Origin: Pseudomonas yangonensis
GTDB lineage: Bacteria; Pseudomonadota; Gammaproteobacteria; Pseudomonadales; Pseudomonadaceae
Assembly: GCF_009932725.1 (NCBI RefSeq)
Contig: NZ_BLJU01000021.1
Coordinates: 1 to 64,000 of the forward strand
Direction of reading: 5' to 3'
Length of the DNA stretch: 64,000 nucleotides
Part shown: positions 50,334 through 58,623 of the stretch, piece after piece
Layout: each line of letters begins with the position of its first letter
How positions within the stretch are numbered: the stretch's first letter is position 1
Position numbers and translations under genes: made by a program
The notes under the pieces: generated by a model
What the model saw: only the letters and a program-made list of their open reading frames with translations
Databases searched by the model: none
Told to the model about the DNA's origin: nothing

Positions 50334-52160
50334 ATGAGCCAAGCCGATCTGATTTCGCCCTTCCGCTTCCTGGCCCACCTGCCGCAGCACCTGCCGCGTG
50401 TGCCGCGCATGTTGCGTGGCCTGTACTACGCCGGCATCCGTAACCGCGAGAAGAACCTGTCGCTGGCCTGGGCACTGCAGCGCGCCGCCGAACGCCATCC
50501 CGAACGCCCGGCGCTGATGGATGAAAACCGCCAGCTCAGCTACCGCGCCTTCAATGCCTGGGCCAACCGCCTGGCCTGGGCGTTCAAGGCCGAGGGGGTC
50601 GGCCATGCTGACGTGGTCGCGGTGATGCTGGAAAACCGCCTGGAATTGCTGGCGATCCTCGCCGCCCTGAGCAAGCTCGGCGCCGTGGGCGCGCTGATCA
50701 ACACCACCCAGCGCGGCAAGGTGCTGGCGCACAGCTTCAACCTGGTAAAGCCCGGCTACCTGGTCATCGGTGACGAACTGCTCGGCGCCTTCGAGGAAAT
50801 CGCCACGCAATTGCACAATCAGCAGGCCAAACGCTACTGGGTCGCCGACCAGGACTGCCTGCGCGATCCCGGCCAGGCGCCAGATGGCTGGCTCAACCTG
50901 ATGCAACTGGCCGCCGGCCAGGCCCAGGACAACCCGTCGGACAGCCAGCGCGTACGCATGAAGGATGCCTGCTTCCTGATCTACACCTCCGGCACCACCG
51001 GCCTGCCCAAGGCCTCGATCATGAGCCACGGCAAGTGGATCAAGGCCTATGGCGGCTTCGGCCATTCGGGGCTGACTCTGAAAGAGCACGACGTGCTCTA
51101 CCTCACCCTGCCCTGCTACCACAACAACGCCGTCACCGTATGCTGGAGCGCAGCCCTGGCCGGCGGCGCGGCCATCGCTCTGCGCCGCAAGTTCTCTGCC
51201 AGCGCCTTCTGGAGCGACGTGGCGCGTTACCAGGCCACCTGCTTCGGCTATATCGGCGAACTGTGCCGCTACCTGCTCAACCAGCCGGAAACCGACAGCG
51301 AAAGAAACAACAGCCTGCGCTGCATGATCGGCAACGGCCTGCGTCCCTCGATCTGGGCCGAGTTCAAGCAGCGCTTCGGCGTCGAGCAGATCACCGAGTT
51401 CTATGCCTCCAGCGAAGGCAATATCGGCTTCACCAACGTCTTCAACTTCGACAATACCGTCGGCTATACCCCGGCCACCTACGCCATCGTCCGTTACGAC
51501 CTGGAAAACGACCGCCCCGTGCGCGGCAAGAAGGGCTTTCTGCAGAAGGCCGACAAGGGCGAAGCAGGCCTGCTGATCAGCGAAATCAGCGCCAAGTGGC
51601 CGTTCGACGGCTACACCGATCCGGCCAAGAGCGAGGCGGCGATCCTGCGCGACGTGTTCAAAAAGGGCGACGCCTGGTTCAACACCGGCGACCTGATGCG
51701 CGACATCGGCTGCAAGCACGCACAATTCGTCGACCGCCTTGGCGACACCTTCCGCTGGAAGGGCGAGAACGTATCGACGACCGAGGTGGAAAACGTGCTC
51801 GGCGCCTTCCCCGGGGTGGAGGATGCGGTGGTCTACGGTGTGGAGATTCCCGGCACCAACGGCCGCTGCGGCATGGCAGCACTACGTCTGGCGCCAGGCT
51901 GCATGCTAGATGGCGCGGCGCTGGCCGCGCACCTCGACGCGGAGCTGCCGGCTTACGCCGCGCCGCTGTTCGTACGCCTGCTCGGCGAAGTCGAGACTAC
52001 CGGCACCTTCAAGTACAAGAAGGCCGATCTGAAACTGGCTGGATACGATCCGGCCAAGGTCGATGGCCCGCTATTCGTGCGCCTACCAGGCTCGAACGGC
52101 TTCCAGCCACTCGATGGCGAATTGCATAAGACCATCATCGGGCAAACCTACCGTTTCTGA
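50334..52160 (+). CDS. atuH: Long-chain/very-long-chain acyl-CoA synthetase
   Basis: 608 residues. The AMP-binding signature is CFLIYTSGTTGLPKASIMSH (about residue 217), then QITEFYASSEGNIGFTNVFN, WFNTGDLMRDIGCKHAQFVD and WKGENVSTTEVENVLGAFPG. The layout is that of FATP/SLC27-like acyl-CoA synthetases that activate free acids, here probably citronellate/geranate. No strong ribosome site is visible before ATG 50334. The 292-base gap before it suggests it may have its own promoter. Confidence 0.93.
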   Translation: MSQADLISPFRFLAHLPQHLPRVPRMLRGLYYAGIRNREKNLSLAWALQRAAERHPERPALMDENRQLSYRAFNAWANRLAWAFKAEGVGHADVVAVMLENRLELLAILAALSKLGAVGALINTTQRGKVLAHSFNLVKPGYLVIGDELLGAFEEIATQLHNQQAKRYWVADQDCLRDPGQAPDGWLNLMQLAAGQAQDNPSDSQRVRMKDACFLIYTSGTTGLPKASIMSHGKWIKAYGGFGHSGLTLKEHDVLYLTLPCYHNNAVTVCWSAALAGGAAIALRRKFSASAFWSDVARYQATCFGYIGELCRYLLNQPETDSERNNSLRCMIGNGLRPSIWAEFKQRFGVEQITEFYASSEGNIGFTNVFNFDNTVGYTPATYAIVRYDLENDRPVRGKKGFLQKADKGEAGLLISEISAKWPFDGYTDPAKSEAAILRDVFKKGDAWFNTGDLMRDIGCKHAQFVDRLGDTFRWKGENVSTTEVENVLGAFPGVEDAVVYGVEIPGTNGRCGMAALRLAPGCMLDGAALAAHLDAELPAYAAPLFVRLLGEVETTGTFKYKKADLKLAGYDPAKVDGPLFVRLPGSNGFQPLDGELHKTIIGQTYRF

Positions 52161-52184
52161 GCGCCATGCCACTGGTCCGGCCTG

Positions 52185-52706
52185 CTATTGCCTGAACTCG
52201 AACTGCAGTTCGGCACCTTCGATGGAGTCCCAGTAGTCGTCCACTCGCTCGTTATTGATCAGCCGACCGCTGATCTGAAATGGGCTGACCCCCTCGGGCT
52301 TATCGCCGAACAAAGGCGGCAGCAGCGGCGCAAGCTCCTCGCTGGTTTCGCTTTCCAGCGCCTGCTCGAACAACTCCTGCGGCACGCTCAGATCCAGCGC
52401 CAGCCGGGGTTCGGGCTGGGGTGCGATGGCGGGTTTGGCCTTGGCCGGGGGCTTGGCCTGCGCTTGCGGTTTGTCCGTGGCCGTGGCCTTGGGCTTGGCG
52501 GGTTCCGCCGGCTCCGGCTTGGGGGCAATGACCGGAGCAGGCGCCTCGTCCGGCTCGCTCACCGTCACATCCGCCGGTGCCTCGGGGGCTGGCGAAACGA
52601 CAGCGGGAGCGGCGCTTTTGGGCTTTTCCGCAGCGGGCTCCGGGGCGGGCTCGCAGCCGCTCAGCAAAGCCAGGCATACGAGCGTTAGACAGGTTCTACG
52701 CATCAT
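52185..52706 (-). CDS. Lipoprotein with Pro/Ala/Lys-rich linker
   Basis: 173 residues. MRRTCLTLVCLALLSGCEPA is a lipoprotein signal with lipobox LSGC. A low-complexity stretch (about 22-100) of Pro, Ala, Glu and Lys follows, then a compact C-terminal part RLALDLSVPQELFEQALESE ... YWDSIEGAELQFEFRQ. The long flexible linker suggests a domain held away from the membrane. It is the last gene of the leftward sigma cluster, 78 bases behind the anti-sigma gene. Its end is 24 bases from the convergent atuH. I do not recognise a function. Confidence 0.72.
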   Translation of the reverse strand: MMRRTCLTLVCLALLSGCEPAPEPAAEKPKSAAPAVVSPAPEAPADVTVSEPDEAPAPVIAPKPEPAEPAKPKATATDKPQAQAKPPAKAKPAIAPQPEPRLALDLSVPQELFEQALESETSEELAPLLPPLFGDKPEGVSPFQISGRLINNERVDDYWDSIEGAELQFEFRQ

Positions 52707-52784
52707 TGGGCAGCAGCAACTCGATCAACATACTGCCCATGCTCCCCTGCCCGGCGGCAACTGGCAAGCCGACTTACAGGACAT

Positions 52785-53474
52785 TTACCGGTCCTTGCCC
52801 GCCTCGCCGCTTTCAGACGCCAGATGCGCGAGTTCAGCTTCGATATCCAGTTGCGGATAGTCGGCCTCAAGCTGCTCCAGCAGCCGCTGCGCTTGCTCCT
52901 GCTCGCCAGCCTTGCGCAGCTCAAGCAAACGCAGCAACGCCTCGCGCGGTTCGCTCTGCATCACCAACTCAGCCATCGGAGCGATTGCGGCAGCACTGGC
53001 CATCGGTGCCTCGGCCATATCGGCAGACGGCGCCTGGCGTGCCATGGCCTGGCTCTTCATGCGCTCCTGCGGCGCCACCATGGGAGCCACCGCCTCCTGC
53101 TCGGCCGCACGCTTGGCCGCCATCGGAGCCGGTGTAGCCGGGCTCATCAGCACGCTGGGCGGGACTGCATCGAAGGTATCCGGCGCCCGCTCCAGCGTGC
53201 GCCAGGTCAGGCTGACACCGATGCCGACGCAGGCCAGTCCGGCCACTGCCACCGACCAGCGCTGCCGGCCGCTGCCGAACAGCCACTGGTGCAAACGCTG
53301 CGCCCAGCCAGCCTTGTCGCTGACGGCTTCGGCCTGCTGCGCCTCACGGGCGGCTGCGCTTGCCGCCGCCAGAATGCGCGCATCCAGCTCGGCCGAGGGT
53401 TCGCCGCTGCCATGGGCTCGGAAATGCGCCAGCAGCGCCTGTTCGTGATCCAGCGGTTCTCGATCATGGGTCAT
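52785..53474 (-). CDS. sbrR: Anti-sigma factor, SbrR-like
   Basis: 229 residues. N-terminal cytoplasmic part DHEQALLAHFRAHGSGEPSA ... WAQRLHQWLFGSG, one membrane segment WSVAVAGLACVGIGVSLTW (about 73-91), then a periplasmic Ala/Met/Pro-rich stretch (APMAAKRAAEQEAVAPMVAP) and a C-terminal helical region LLRLLELRKAGEQEQAQRLL. ATG at 53474 overlaps the sigma stop by 3 bases (ATGA arrangement), so the two are coupled. Gene order (atuH, lipoprotein, this gene, ECF sigma, MocR) parallels PA2893-PA2897, where PA2895/PA2896 are SbrR/SbrI, which affect swarming and biofilm. Confidence 0.82.
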   Translation of the reverse strand: MTHDREPLDHEQALLAHFRAHGSGEPSAELDARILAAASAAAREAQQAEAVSDKAGWAQRLHQWLFGSGRQRWSVAVAGLACVGIGVSLTWRTLERAPDTFDAVPPSVLMSPATPAPMAAKRAAEQEAVAPMVAPQERMKSQAMARQAPSADMAEAPMASAAAIAPMAELVMQSEPREALLRLLELRKAGEQEQAQRLLEQLEADYPQLDIEAELAHLASESGEAGKDR

Positions 53475-54043
53475 GCGGACAACTCCTCGGTGGCCAGCAG
53501 TCGGCGCAGTTTCTGCAGGGCGTAGCGCAGACGGCTCTTGACCGTCTCGGCCGGCGTGCGGGTCAACTCGGCAATCTCGTTCAGTTCCAGGTCGCCATGG
53601 GCGCGCAACAGAAAGACCTCGCGCTGATCTTCCGGCAGGTCGGCCAGCGCCGCCTGCAGCCGTTCGCTGTCGCGACTCAGGCCCCACTGCTGCTCCGGGC
53701 CGGGCTGCGGGTCGGCCTGGGCATGCCGGCTCTCGTCGTATTCGTCGTGCCCGGCCTGATGCCGGCCCGTTTTACGCCAATGGTCGATCAGGCGATTGCG
53801 CGCGATCTGGTATAGCCAGGTCTTGAACAGCACCGCCTCGCGCTGTTCGCTCTGGCTGCGCACCAGGCTCATCCAGGTTTCCTGGAACACTTCCTCGGCC
53901 AGGGCATGATCGCCACACAGGCCGAGCAAAAAGCGGAACAGGCCAAGCCGATGGCGCTGGTACAGCGCATTGAAAGCCGTGGCATCGCCGCGGCGGTAAC
54001 GCCGCAGCAAGGCGGCGTCGTCATCCGTGAGAGGTGCGTTCAC
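53471..54043 (-). CDS. sbrI: ECF sigma factor, SbrI-like
   Basis: 190 residues. Region 2: ATAFNALYQRHRLGLFRFLL and AEEVFQETWMSLVRSQSEQR; region 4: DLPEDQREVFLLRAHGDLEL and LNEIAELTRTPAETVKSRLR. GTG at 54043 overlaps the stop of the von Willebrand gene (GTGA), so vWA, sigma and anti-sigma are translationally linked in that order. The gene corresponds in position to P. aeruginosa sbrI (PA2896). A candidate ECF promoter upstream of the vWA gene suggests self-activation. Confidence 0.87.
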   Translation of the reverse strand: MNAPLTDDDAALLRRYRRGDATAFNALYQRHRLGLFRFLLGLCGDHALAEEVFQETWMSLVRSQSEQREAVLFKTWLYQIARNRLIDHWRKTGRHQAGHDEYDESRHAQADPQPGPEQQWGLSRDSERLQAALADLPEDQREVFLLRAHGDLELNEIAELTRTPAETVKSRLRYALQKLRRLLATEELSA

Positions 54044-55740
54044 TGCTGGACTCGTGCAGAGGTGGAGCCGGAAGTGTGCAGGCTCTGGGCAATTTCGGCC
54101 AGCTGGATGAACTCGCCGCGCAGACCGAAGCGATCCTCACCCTTGCCCGAGCGGGCCAGCGCGATGCTCTGCGCCAGGTCGAAGTCGCCGGTGTAGCGGC
54201 CGTCCTTGAGCTGCTGGGCGAAGGCAGCGACCGCGGCGGCGAAACGCAGATCCTCGCTGGCGGCCGCAACCGGTTTCGCCTCGTTGCGCGCAATGGGTCG
54301 TTCCAGCAGGCGACTGCTCGCCTCCCCCGGCGCCTTGTAGCGAATCCGCAGCCAGGCCAGCTCGCCGCTCTTGCCCGCTGGCTGAGCGCTGCTCTGATAG
54401 CGCAATGGCTCCAGCCAACCCTTGCCACCGGCCGGGACGATCTCGTACAGCGCGGTGACGGTGTGCCCGGCACCGATCTCGCCGGCATCGACCTTGTCGT
54501 TGCTGAAATCCTCGCGCTTGAGTGCGCGGTTCTCGTAGCCCAGCAAGCGGTACTCGCTGACCTCGGCCGGGTTGAATTCCAGTTGCAGCTTCACGTCGCT
54601 GGCCACGGTGGCGAGGGTCGACGCGAGCTGATCCACCAGCACCTTGCGCGCCTCGCGAAGGTTGTCGATGTAGGCGTAGTTGCCGTTGCCGGCATCGGCC
54701 AACTGCTCCATCAGGCGCTCGTTGTAGTTGTCCACGCCAAACCCCAGGGTAGTCAGCGAGACGCCGCTCTTGCGCTTGTCGGCGGCCAGCTGCTTGAGGC
54801 TGTCGAAGTCGCTGATACCGACGTTGAAGTCACCATCGGTGGCCAGCAGGATGCGATTGATGCCGCCCTCGATCAGGTGCTTGCCCGCCTGCTGATAAGC
54901 CAGCTGGATGCCCGACTCACCGGCAGTGGAGCCGCCTGCCGTCAGTTGATCGATGGCCGCACGAATCTTCGCCTTGTCGCTACCTGGCGTGGAATCCAGC
55001 ACCACCCGGCTGTCACCGGCATAGGTGACCAGCGAGACGCGATCCTGCGGGCGAAGCTGGTCGACCAGCAGCTTCAGCGTGCCCTGCACCATCGGCAACC
55101 CTTCGCGGCGATGCATCGAGCCGGACACGTCGACCAGAAACACCAGGTTGGCCGGCGGCAGATCATCCACGCCGCTATCCGACGCCTTGATGGCGATGCG
55201 CAACAGGCGCGTCTGCGGGTTCCACGGCGTCACCGCCAGTTCGGTGCTGACGCCGAAAGGTACGTCCCCCTGCGGCAACGGATAGGAATAGGGGAAGTAA
55301 TTGACCAGTTCCTCCAGACGCACCGCATCCTTCGGCGGCAGTTGCCCGCCATTGAGAAAGCGCCTCACGTTGGCGTAGCTGCCGGTGTCGACATCGATGC
55401 TGAAGGTGGACACCGGTGTCTCGGCGACGGCGAAAACCGGATTGTCGGGGTAGTTTTGGTACTGCTCGCGCGACTCGTCACGGTAGCTCGGTGGCAGGAT
55501 ATCGGCGCTAGGGGCCGGCGCATAAGCCAGGGTCGCCATACGTTTCTGGCTGGCCTCGGCATGCATCTCGGCAACCGCGGGTTGAGCCAGCCGTTCGCGT
55601 ACTAGCGATGGCGCCGGCTGTGAGCTGGCCTGGACTTCCGGCTCCGGGCCAGAGGCGCTGCAGGCGGCGAGCAGAAGTAAGCTGCCCGCCGAGAAACCGA
55701 CGGCGAATGGACGACTGAGCAACAGGGAATAAACGGACAT
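54040..55740 (-). CDS. Von Willebrand factor A domain lipoprotein (YfbK-like)
   Basis: 566 residues. MSVYSLLLSRPFAVGFSAGS LLLLAAC is a lipoprotein signal (lipid Cys about residue 27). The YfbK N-terminal block (NPVFAVAETPVSTFSIDVDT, YANVRRFLNGGQLPP) precedes a vWA domain with a full MIDAS: DVSGS (Asp204, Ser206, Ser208), plus ATDGDFNVG. The C-terminal YfbK-type region (YKAPGEASSRLLERPIARNE, GEDRFGLRGEFIQLAEIAQS) follows. It overlaps the ECF sigma gene by 4 bases. No direct counterpart sits beside sbrI in P. aeruginosa in my memory, so it may feed the signal to this sigma system. Confidence 0.88.
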   Translation of the reverse strand: MSVYSLLLSRPFAVGFSAGSLLLLAACSASGPEPEVQASSQPAPSLVRERLAQPAVAEMHAEASQKRMATLAYAPAPSADILPPSYRDESREQYQNYPDNPVFAVAETPVSTFSIDVDTGSYANVRRFLNGGQLPPKDAVRLEELVNYFPYSYPLPQGDVPFGVSTELAVTPWNPQTRLLRIAIKASDSGVDDLPPANLVFLVDVSGSMHRREGLPMVQGTLKLLVDQLRPQDRVSLVTYAGDSRVVLDSTPGSDKAKIRAAIDQLTAGGSTAGESGIQLAYQQAGKHLIEGGINRILLATDGDFNVGISDFDSLKQLAADKRKSGVSLTTLGFGVDNYNERLMEQLADAGNGNYAYIDNLREARKVLVDQLASTLATVASDVKLQLEFNPAEVSEYRLLGYENRALKREDFSNDKVDAGEIGAGHTVTALYEIVPAGGKGWLEPLRYQSSAQPAGKSGELAWLRIRYKAPGEASSRLLERPIARNEAKPVAAASEDLRFAAAVAAFAQQLKDGRYTGDFDLAQSIALARSGKGEDRFGLRGEFIQLAEIAQSLHTSGSTSARVQQ

Positions 55741-55778
55741 TGGGCACCTTCTGAGCAATGGCACGACCTTCGCTCAGA

Positions 55779-55806
55779 TAGACGCAGCTCTTTGCTGAAT
55801 CGGGTT
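55779..55806 (-). promoter_or_regulatory. Candidate ECF-type promoter of the vWA-sbrI-sbrR operon
   Basis: Read leftwards, AACCCG and CGTCTA are 16 bases apart, close to ECF promoter spacing with an AAC-type -35 and a CGTC-type -10 element. It lies 39 bases before the vWA start codon, consistent with autoregulation by the SbrI-like sigma. Assignment is inference from spacing and similarity only. Confidence 0.38.
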
Positions 55807-55824
55807 AAACCAAGGAAAGAAGTT

Positions 55825-57270
55825 TTAATCTTCCCAGGAACCGCCCACCTCCTGGCACAGCTGGGTGGCCAGCATGCCCAGGGTCATCAGAGCCCTTTCG
55901 GCCTCGCGATTCCAGGGGATACCGCAGTTGAGCCGCACGCAGTGGTTGAACTGCTCGGTATTGCTGAAGATCAGTCCCGGTGCGATTGAAATGCCCTGCT
56001 GCAGCGCGCGCACGTGCAGGTCCTTGGTGTTGACCCGCGCCGGCAGACTGACCCAGAGAATGAAGCCGCCCTTGGGTCGGGTCATCTGCGTGCCGGCCGG
56101 GAAGTACTGCTGCACCGCCAGCTGGAAGGCGCTGAGGTTCTTGCGGTATTCCTGGCGAATGTGGCGCAGGTGGCGGTCATAGCCGCCGTTCTCCAGATAG
56201 GCCGCCACCGCCATCTGGGTGACGCTGCAAGCCGAATGGGTGGAGAAGGTCTGCAGACGCTGGATCTCGTCCTGATACTTGCCAGCGACTATCCAGCCGA
56301 TGCGCACCCCAGGCGATAGCGTCTTGGAGAAACTCGAGCAGTAGATCACCCGGCTGTCGCGATCATGCGACTTGAGCGCCTTGGTCGGGCCCTGCTCGAA
56401 CATCAGCTCGCCGTAAATATCGTCTTCGACGATCTGGAAATCGTAATCGCCGGCCAGGCGCAGCAACTGGCGCTGGCGCTCCTCGGGGATGGTGCCGCCC
56501 AGCGGGTTGGACAGCCTCGCGGTGAGCACCAGGGCCTTGATCGGCCACTGGTTGGCGGCCAGCTGCAAGGCTTCGAGGCTGATACCGGTGGTTGGATCGC
56601 ACGGGATCTCGATGACCTTGAGCCCCAGCAGGTCGGCCAACTGCAGCAGGCCGTAGTAGGTCGGCGATTCAACCGCGATCAAATCGCCCGGCTTGGTCAG
56701 TACGCGCAGGCTCATCTGCAGCGCATCGACGCAGCCATGGGTGATCACCACCTCGGACGGGTCGACCACCACGCCGGCATCGCGCATGCGGATCGCCACC
56801 TGGCGGCGCAGCGGCTCGAAGCCGGGGCTGAACATGTAGCTGAAGGCGCGCGGACTGTGAAAACGGGTGACCTTGGCCAGTTGTTGGTGCAGCGCGCGCA
56901 CCGGCAGGTAATCCACATGCGGCACTGCCGCCCCGAGCGGGAATACACCTTCACGACGCGACTCGGTGAGTACTTGGTTGATGATGCTGGCGCGGGTGAC
57001 CAGGCCCGGTCGCTCGACCTTGGCGATATCCGGGGTCGGCGCGGTCAGCGCCGGAGTCTGGTGCACGTAGAAGCCCGATTGCGGCCGCGCGCGGATCAGC
57101 CCCTGATCTTCGAGGTTGGCGTAGGCCTGCAGCACGGTGGCGTGGCTGACGTTGAGCTGCGCACTCATCTTGCGCACCGAGGGCACGCGTTCACCCGGCT
57201 GGTAGACGCCACGACGGATATCTTCGGCCAACTGCTGGGCGATGCGTTGATAAAGCAGCAGATTGGTCAT
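55825..57270 (-). CDS. MocR-type regulator (GntR DNA-binding domain plus PLP aminotransferase domain)
   Basis: 481 residues. The N-terminal winged helix-turn-helix is DIRRGVYQPGERVPSVRKMS and QLNVSHATVLQAYANLEDQG (about 15-68). The rest is an aminotransferase-like domain with VITHGCVDALQMSLRVLTKP, IVEDDIYGELMFEQ and the PLP lysine in YCSSFSKTLSPGVRIGWIV. MocR proteins use PLP or an amino compound as a signal. ATG at 57270 begins MTNLLLYQRIAQQL. By position it matches PA2897. Its target is unknown; its own promoter gap has an ACAATTGT palindrome. Confidence 0.92.
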   Translation of the reverse strand: MTNLLLYQRIAQQLAEDIRRGVYQPGERVPSVRKMSAQLNVSHATVLQAYANLEDQGLIRARPQSGFYVHQTPALTAPTPDIAKVERPGLVTRASIINQVLTESRREGVFPLGAAVPHVDYLPVRALHQQLAKVTRFHSPRAFSYMFSPGFEPLRRQVAIRMRDAGVVVDPSEVVITHGCVDALQMSLRVLTKPGDLIAVESPTYYGLLQLADLLGLKVIEIPCDPTTGISLEALQLAANQWPIKALVLTARLSNPLGGTIPEERQRQLLRLAGDYDFQIVEDDIYGELMFEQGPTKALKSHDRDSRVIYCSSFSKTLSPGVRIGWIVAGKYQDEIQRLQTFSTHSACSVTQMAVAAYLENGGYDRHLRHIRQEYRKNLSAFQLAVQQYFPAGTQMTRPKGGFILWVSLPARVNTKDLHVRALQQGISIAPGLIFSNTEQFNHCVRLNCGIPWNREAERALMTLGMLATQLCQEVGGSWED

Positions 57271-57404
57271 GGCGATATCCTCTTGGTCAATAGAGCATAA
57301 CAGTAACCTATTGCTACACAATTGTACCGGCACAGATTCGATCAGTTTTTACCGTACGCATCACTTGCTGACCAAAGACTGCGTAAACGCCCTATGCAGA
57401 ACAC

Positions 57405-57428
57405 AAAAAACCCCGGACATGCCGGGGC
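57405..57428 (-). terminator. Rho-independent terminator of the OmpA-family operon
   Basis: On the minus strand GCCCCGG-CATGT-CCGGGG is followed by a T-rich run (six T). It lies 24 bases beyond the OmpA-type stop. Confidence 0.88.
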
Positions 57429-57451
57429 TTCTTATACGCGGAGCCAGACAC

Positions 57452-58264
57452 TCAGCGTTCAGGACCCAGCTGGCCTCGCTCGTCGGAGAAGACGATCTCG
57501 ACCCGCCGATTCTGCGCCCGCCCGCGTGCCGAGGCGTTTTCCGCGACAGGAAAGTCCACGCCGTAACCGATCACCTGAATACGCTTGGCATCCACGCCCA
57601 GATCGACCAGCAGATCGGCCACGGCCTGCGCACGCGCCCGTGACAGTTCCAGGTTCTCGGCGGCATCACCGGTATTGTCGGTATAGCCCTCGATACGCAC
57701 GCGCCGCTGCGGGTTGATCTGCAGGAACTGTACGAGCTTGAGCACGGTGCGATTGGCCGCCGGTTGCAGCTCGGCGCGACCGGCATCGAACAGCATGTCG
57801 CCCAGGGTCATCACCAGGCCGCGCTCGGTCTCGCTGGTGGCGAGGCTGACCATCTGCTCTTCCAGCCAGCCGTTGTGCTGCTGCACGCTGAGCAGCTTGG
57901 CTTCACGTAACGTCAGCTGCAGGCGCTGACGCTCAAGTTCGAGCTTGGCAGCGCGCTCATGATTGAGGCTGATATCGCTGTGTTGCCGGGCGATTTCGGC
58001 ATAGCGCTGGCTGAGATAGGCGTAATGACGCACATCATCGCCACTGCCCCAATAGCTGGACAGACGTTCGGCACGGGCCAGGGATTCACCCGCGCGGATC
58101 ACGTCCTTAGGCGCGGCACGCAGAACGTTGGGATCTTCCTTGACCGACTGGAAACTGAGACGCGCCTCTTCCAGCGCCTGCTCGCTTGCCGGCTGCTTGG
58201 CGGCGCAACCATTCAGGAGTGCAGCGGCCAACAGCAGACCGCCGAGGTAACCGAAAGCCTTCAT
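57452..58264 (-). CDS. OmpA-family lipoprotein
   Basis: 270 residues. MKAFGYLGGLLLAAALLNGC is a lipoprotein signal. A DUF4398-like helical section (QALEEARLSFQSVKEDPNVL, ARLAERLSS region to about 120) is followed by an OmpA peptidoglycan-binding domain: LGDMLFDAGRAELQPAANRT, RRVRIEGYTDNTGDAAENLE and RGRAQNRRVEIVFSDE. It would link the outer membrane to the wall. ATG 58264 overlaps the stop of the DUF4398 lipoprotein by one base (a GTG at 58267 is an alternative start), so the two small envelope proteins are likely made together. Confidence 0.9.
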   Translation of the reverse strand: MKAFGYLGGLLLAAALLNGCAAKQPASEQALEEARLSFQSVKEDPNVLRAAPKDVIRAGESLARAERLSSYWGSGDDVRHYAYLSQRYAEIARQHSDISLNHERAAKLELERQRLQLTLREAKLLSVQQHNGWLEEQMVSLATSETERGLVMTLGDMLFDAGRAELQPAANRTVLKLVQFLQINPQRRVRIEGYTDNTGDAAENLELSRARAQAVADLLVDLGVDAKRIQVIGYGVDFPVAENASARGRAQNRRVEIVFSDERGQLGPER

Positions 58265-58614
58265 CACATCGCCCCCAGTTGCTGGCGCAGACGGCCGATA
58301 CGCTGGTTGAGCTCGGAAAGCTGCTCGCGCCCCTTGGCGTTGAGATGCTCGGCCTCGGCCAGGCGCGCATCCAGCTCAGCCTGTTCGGCCAGTTGGCGTG
58401 CCTGTTTGTTTTCACCGTCCTGCATGGCCGCCTGTGCCTGAGCGAACTTCTGTTCAGCCTGGCGCAACGACGCGGACTGCTCGCTGACTACTCCCAGGGA
58501 CTTGGTCTGCGCCAATGCCTGCTCGGTCAGGCGCAGCTGCTCGGTGGGCGCGGGATCGCTTGCGCAAGCCGTCAGGCCCAGCGCCAGCAGCAAGGGAAGA
58601 GGTCGATTGATCAC
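58264..58614 (-). CDS. DUF4398-family lipoprotein
   Basis: 116 residues. INRPLPLLLALGLTACASDP is a lipoprotein signal (lipobox LTAC). The mature part is one long alpha-helical, Gln/Ala/Glu-rich region (LRLTEQALAQTKSLGVVSEQ, KFAQAQAAMQDGENKQARQL) that should form a coiled coil. This matches DUF4398 proteins, which often sit beside OmpA-type lipoproteins as here. It lies between the solute-binding-protein gene and the OmpA gene, with 9 bases and a one-base overlap respectively. Confidence 0.85.
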   Translation of the reverse strand: MINRPLPLLLALGLTACASDPAPTEQLRLTEQALAQTKSLGVVSEQSASLRQAEQKFAQAQAAMQDGENKQARQLAEQAELDARLAEAEHLNAKGREQLSELNQRIGRLRQQLGAM

Positions 58615-58623
58615 GAAAATTTC

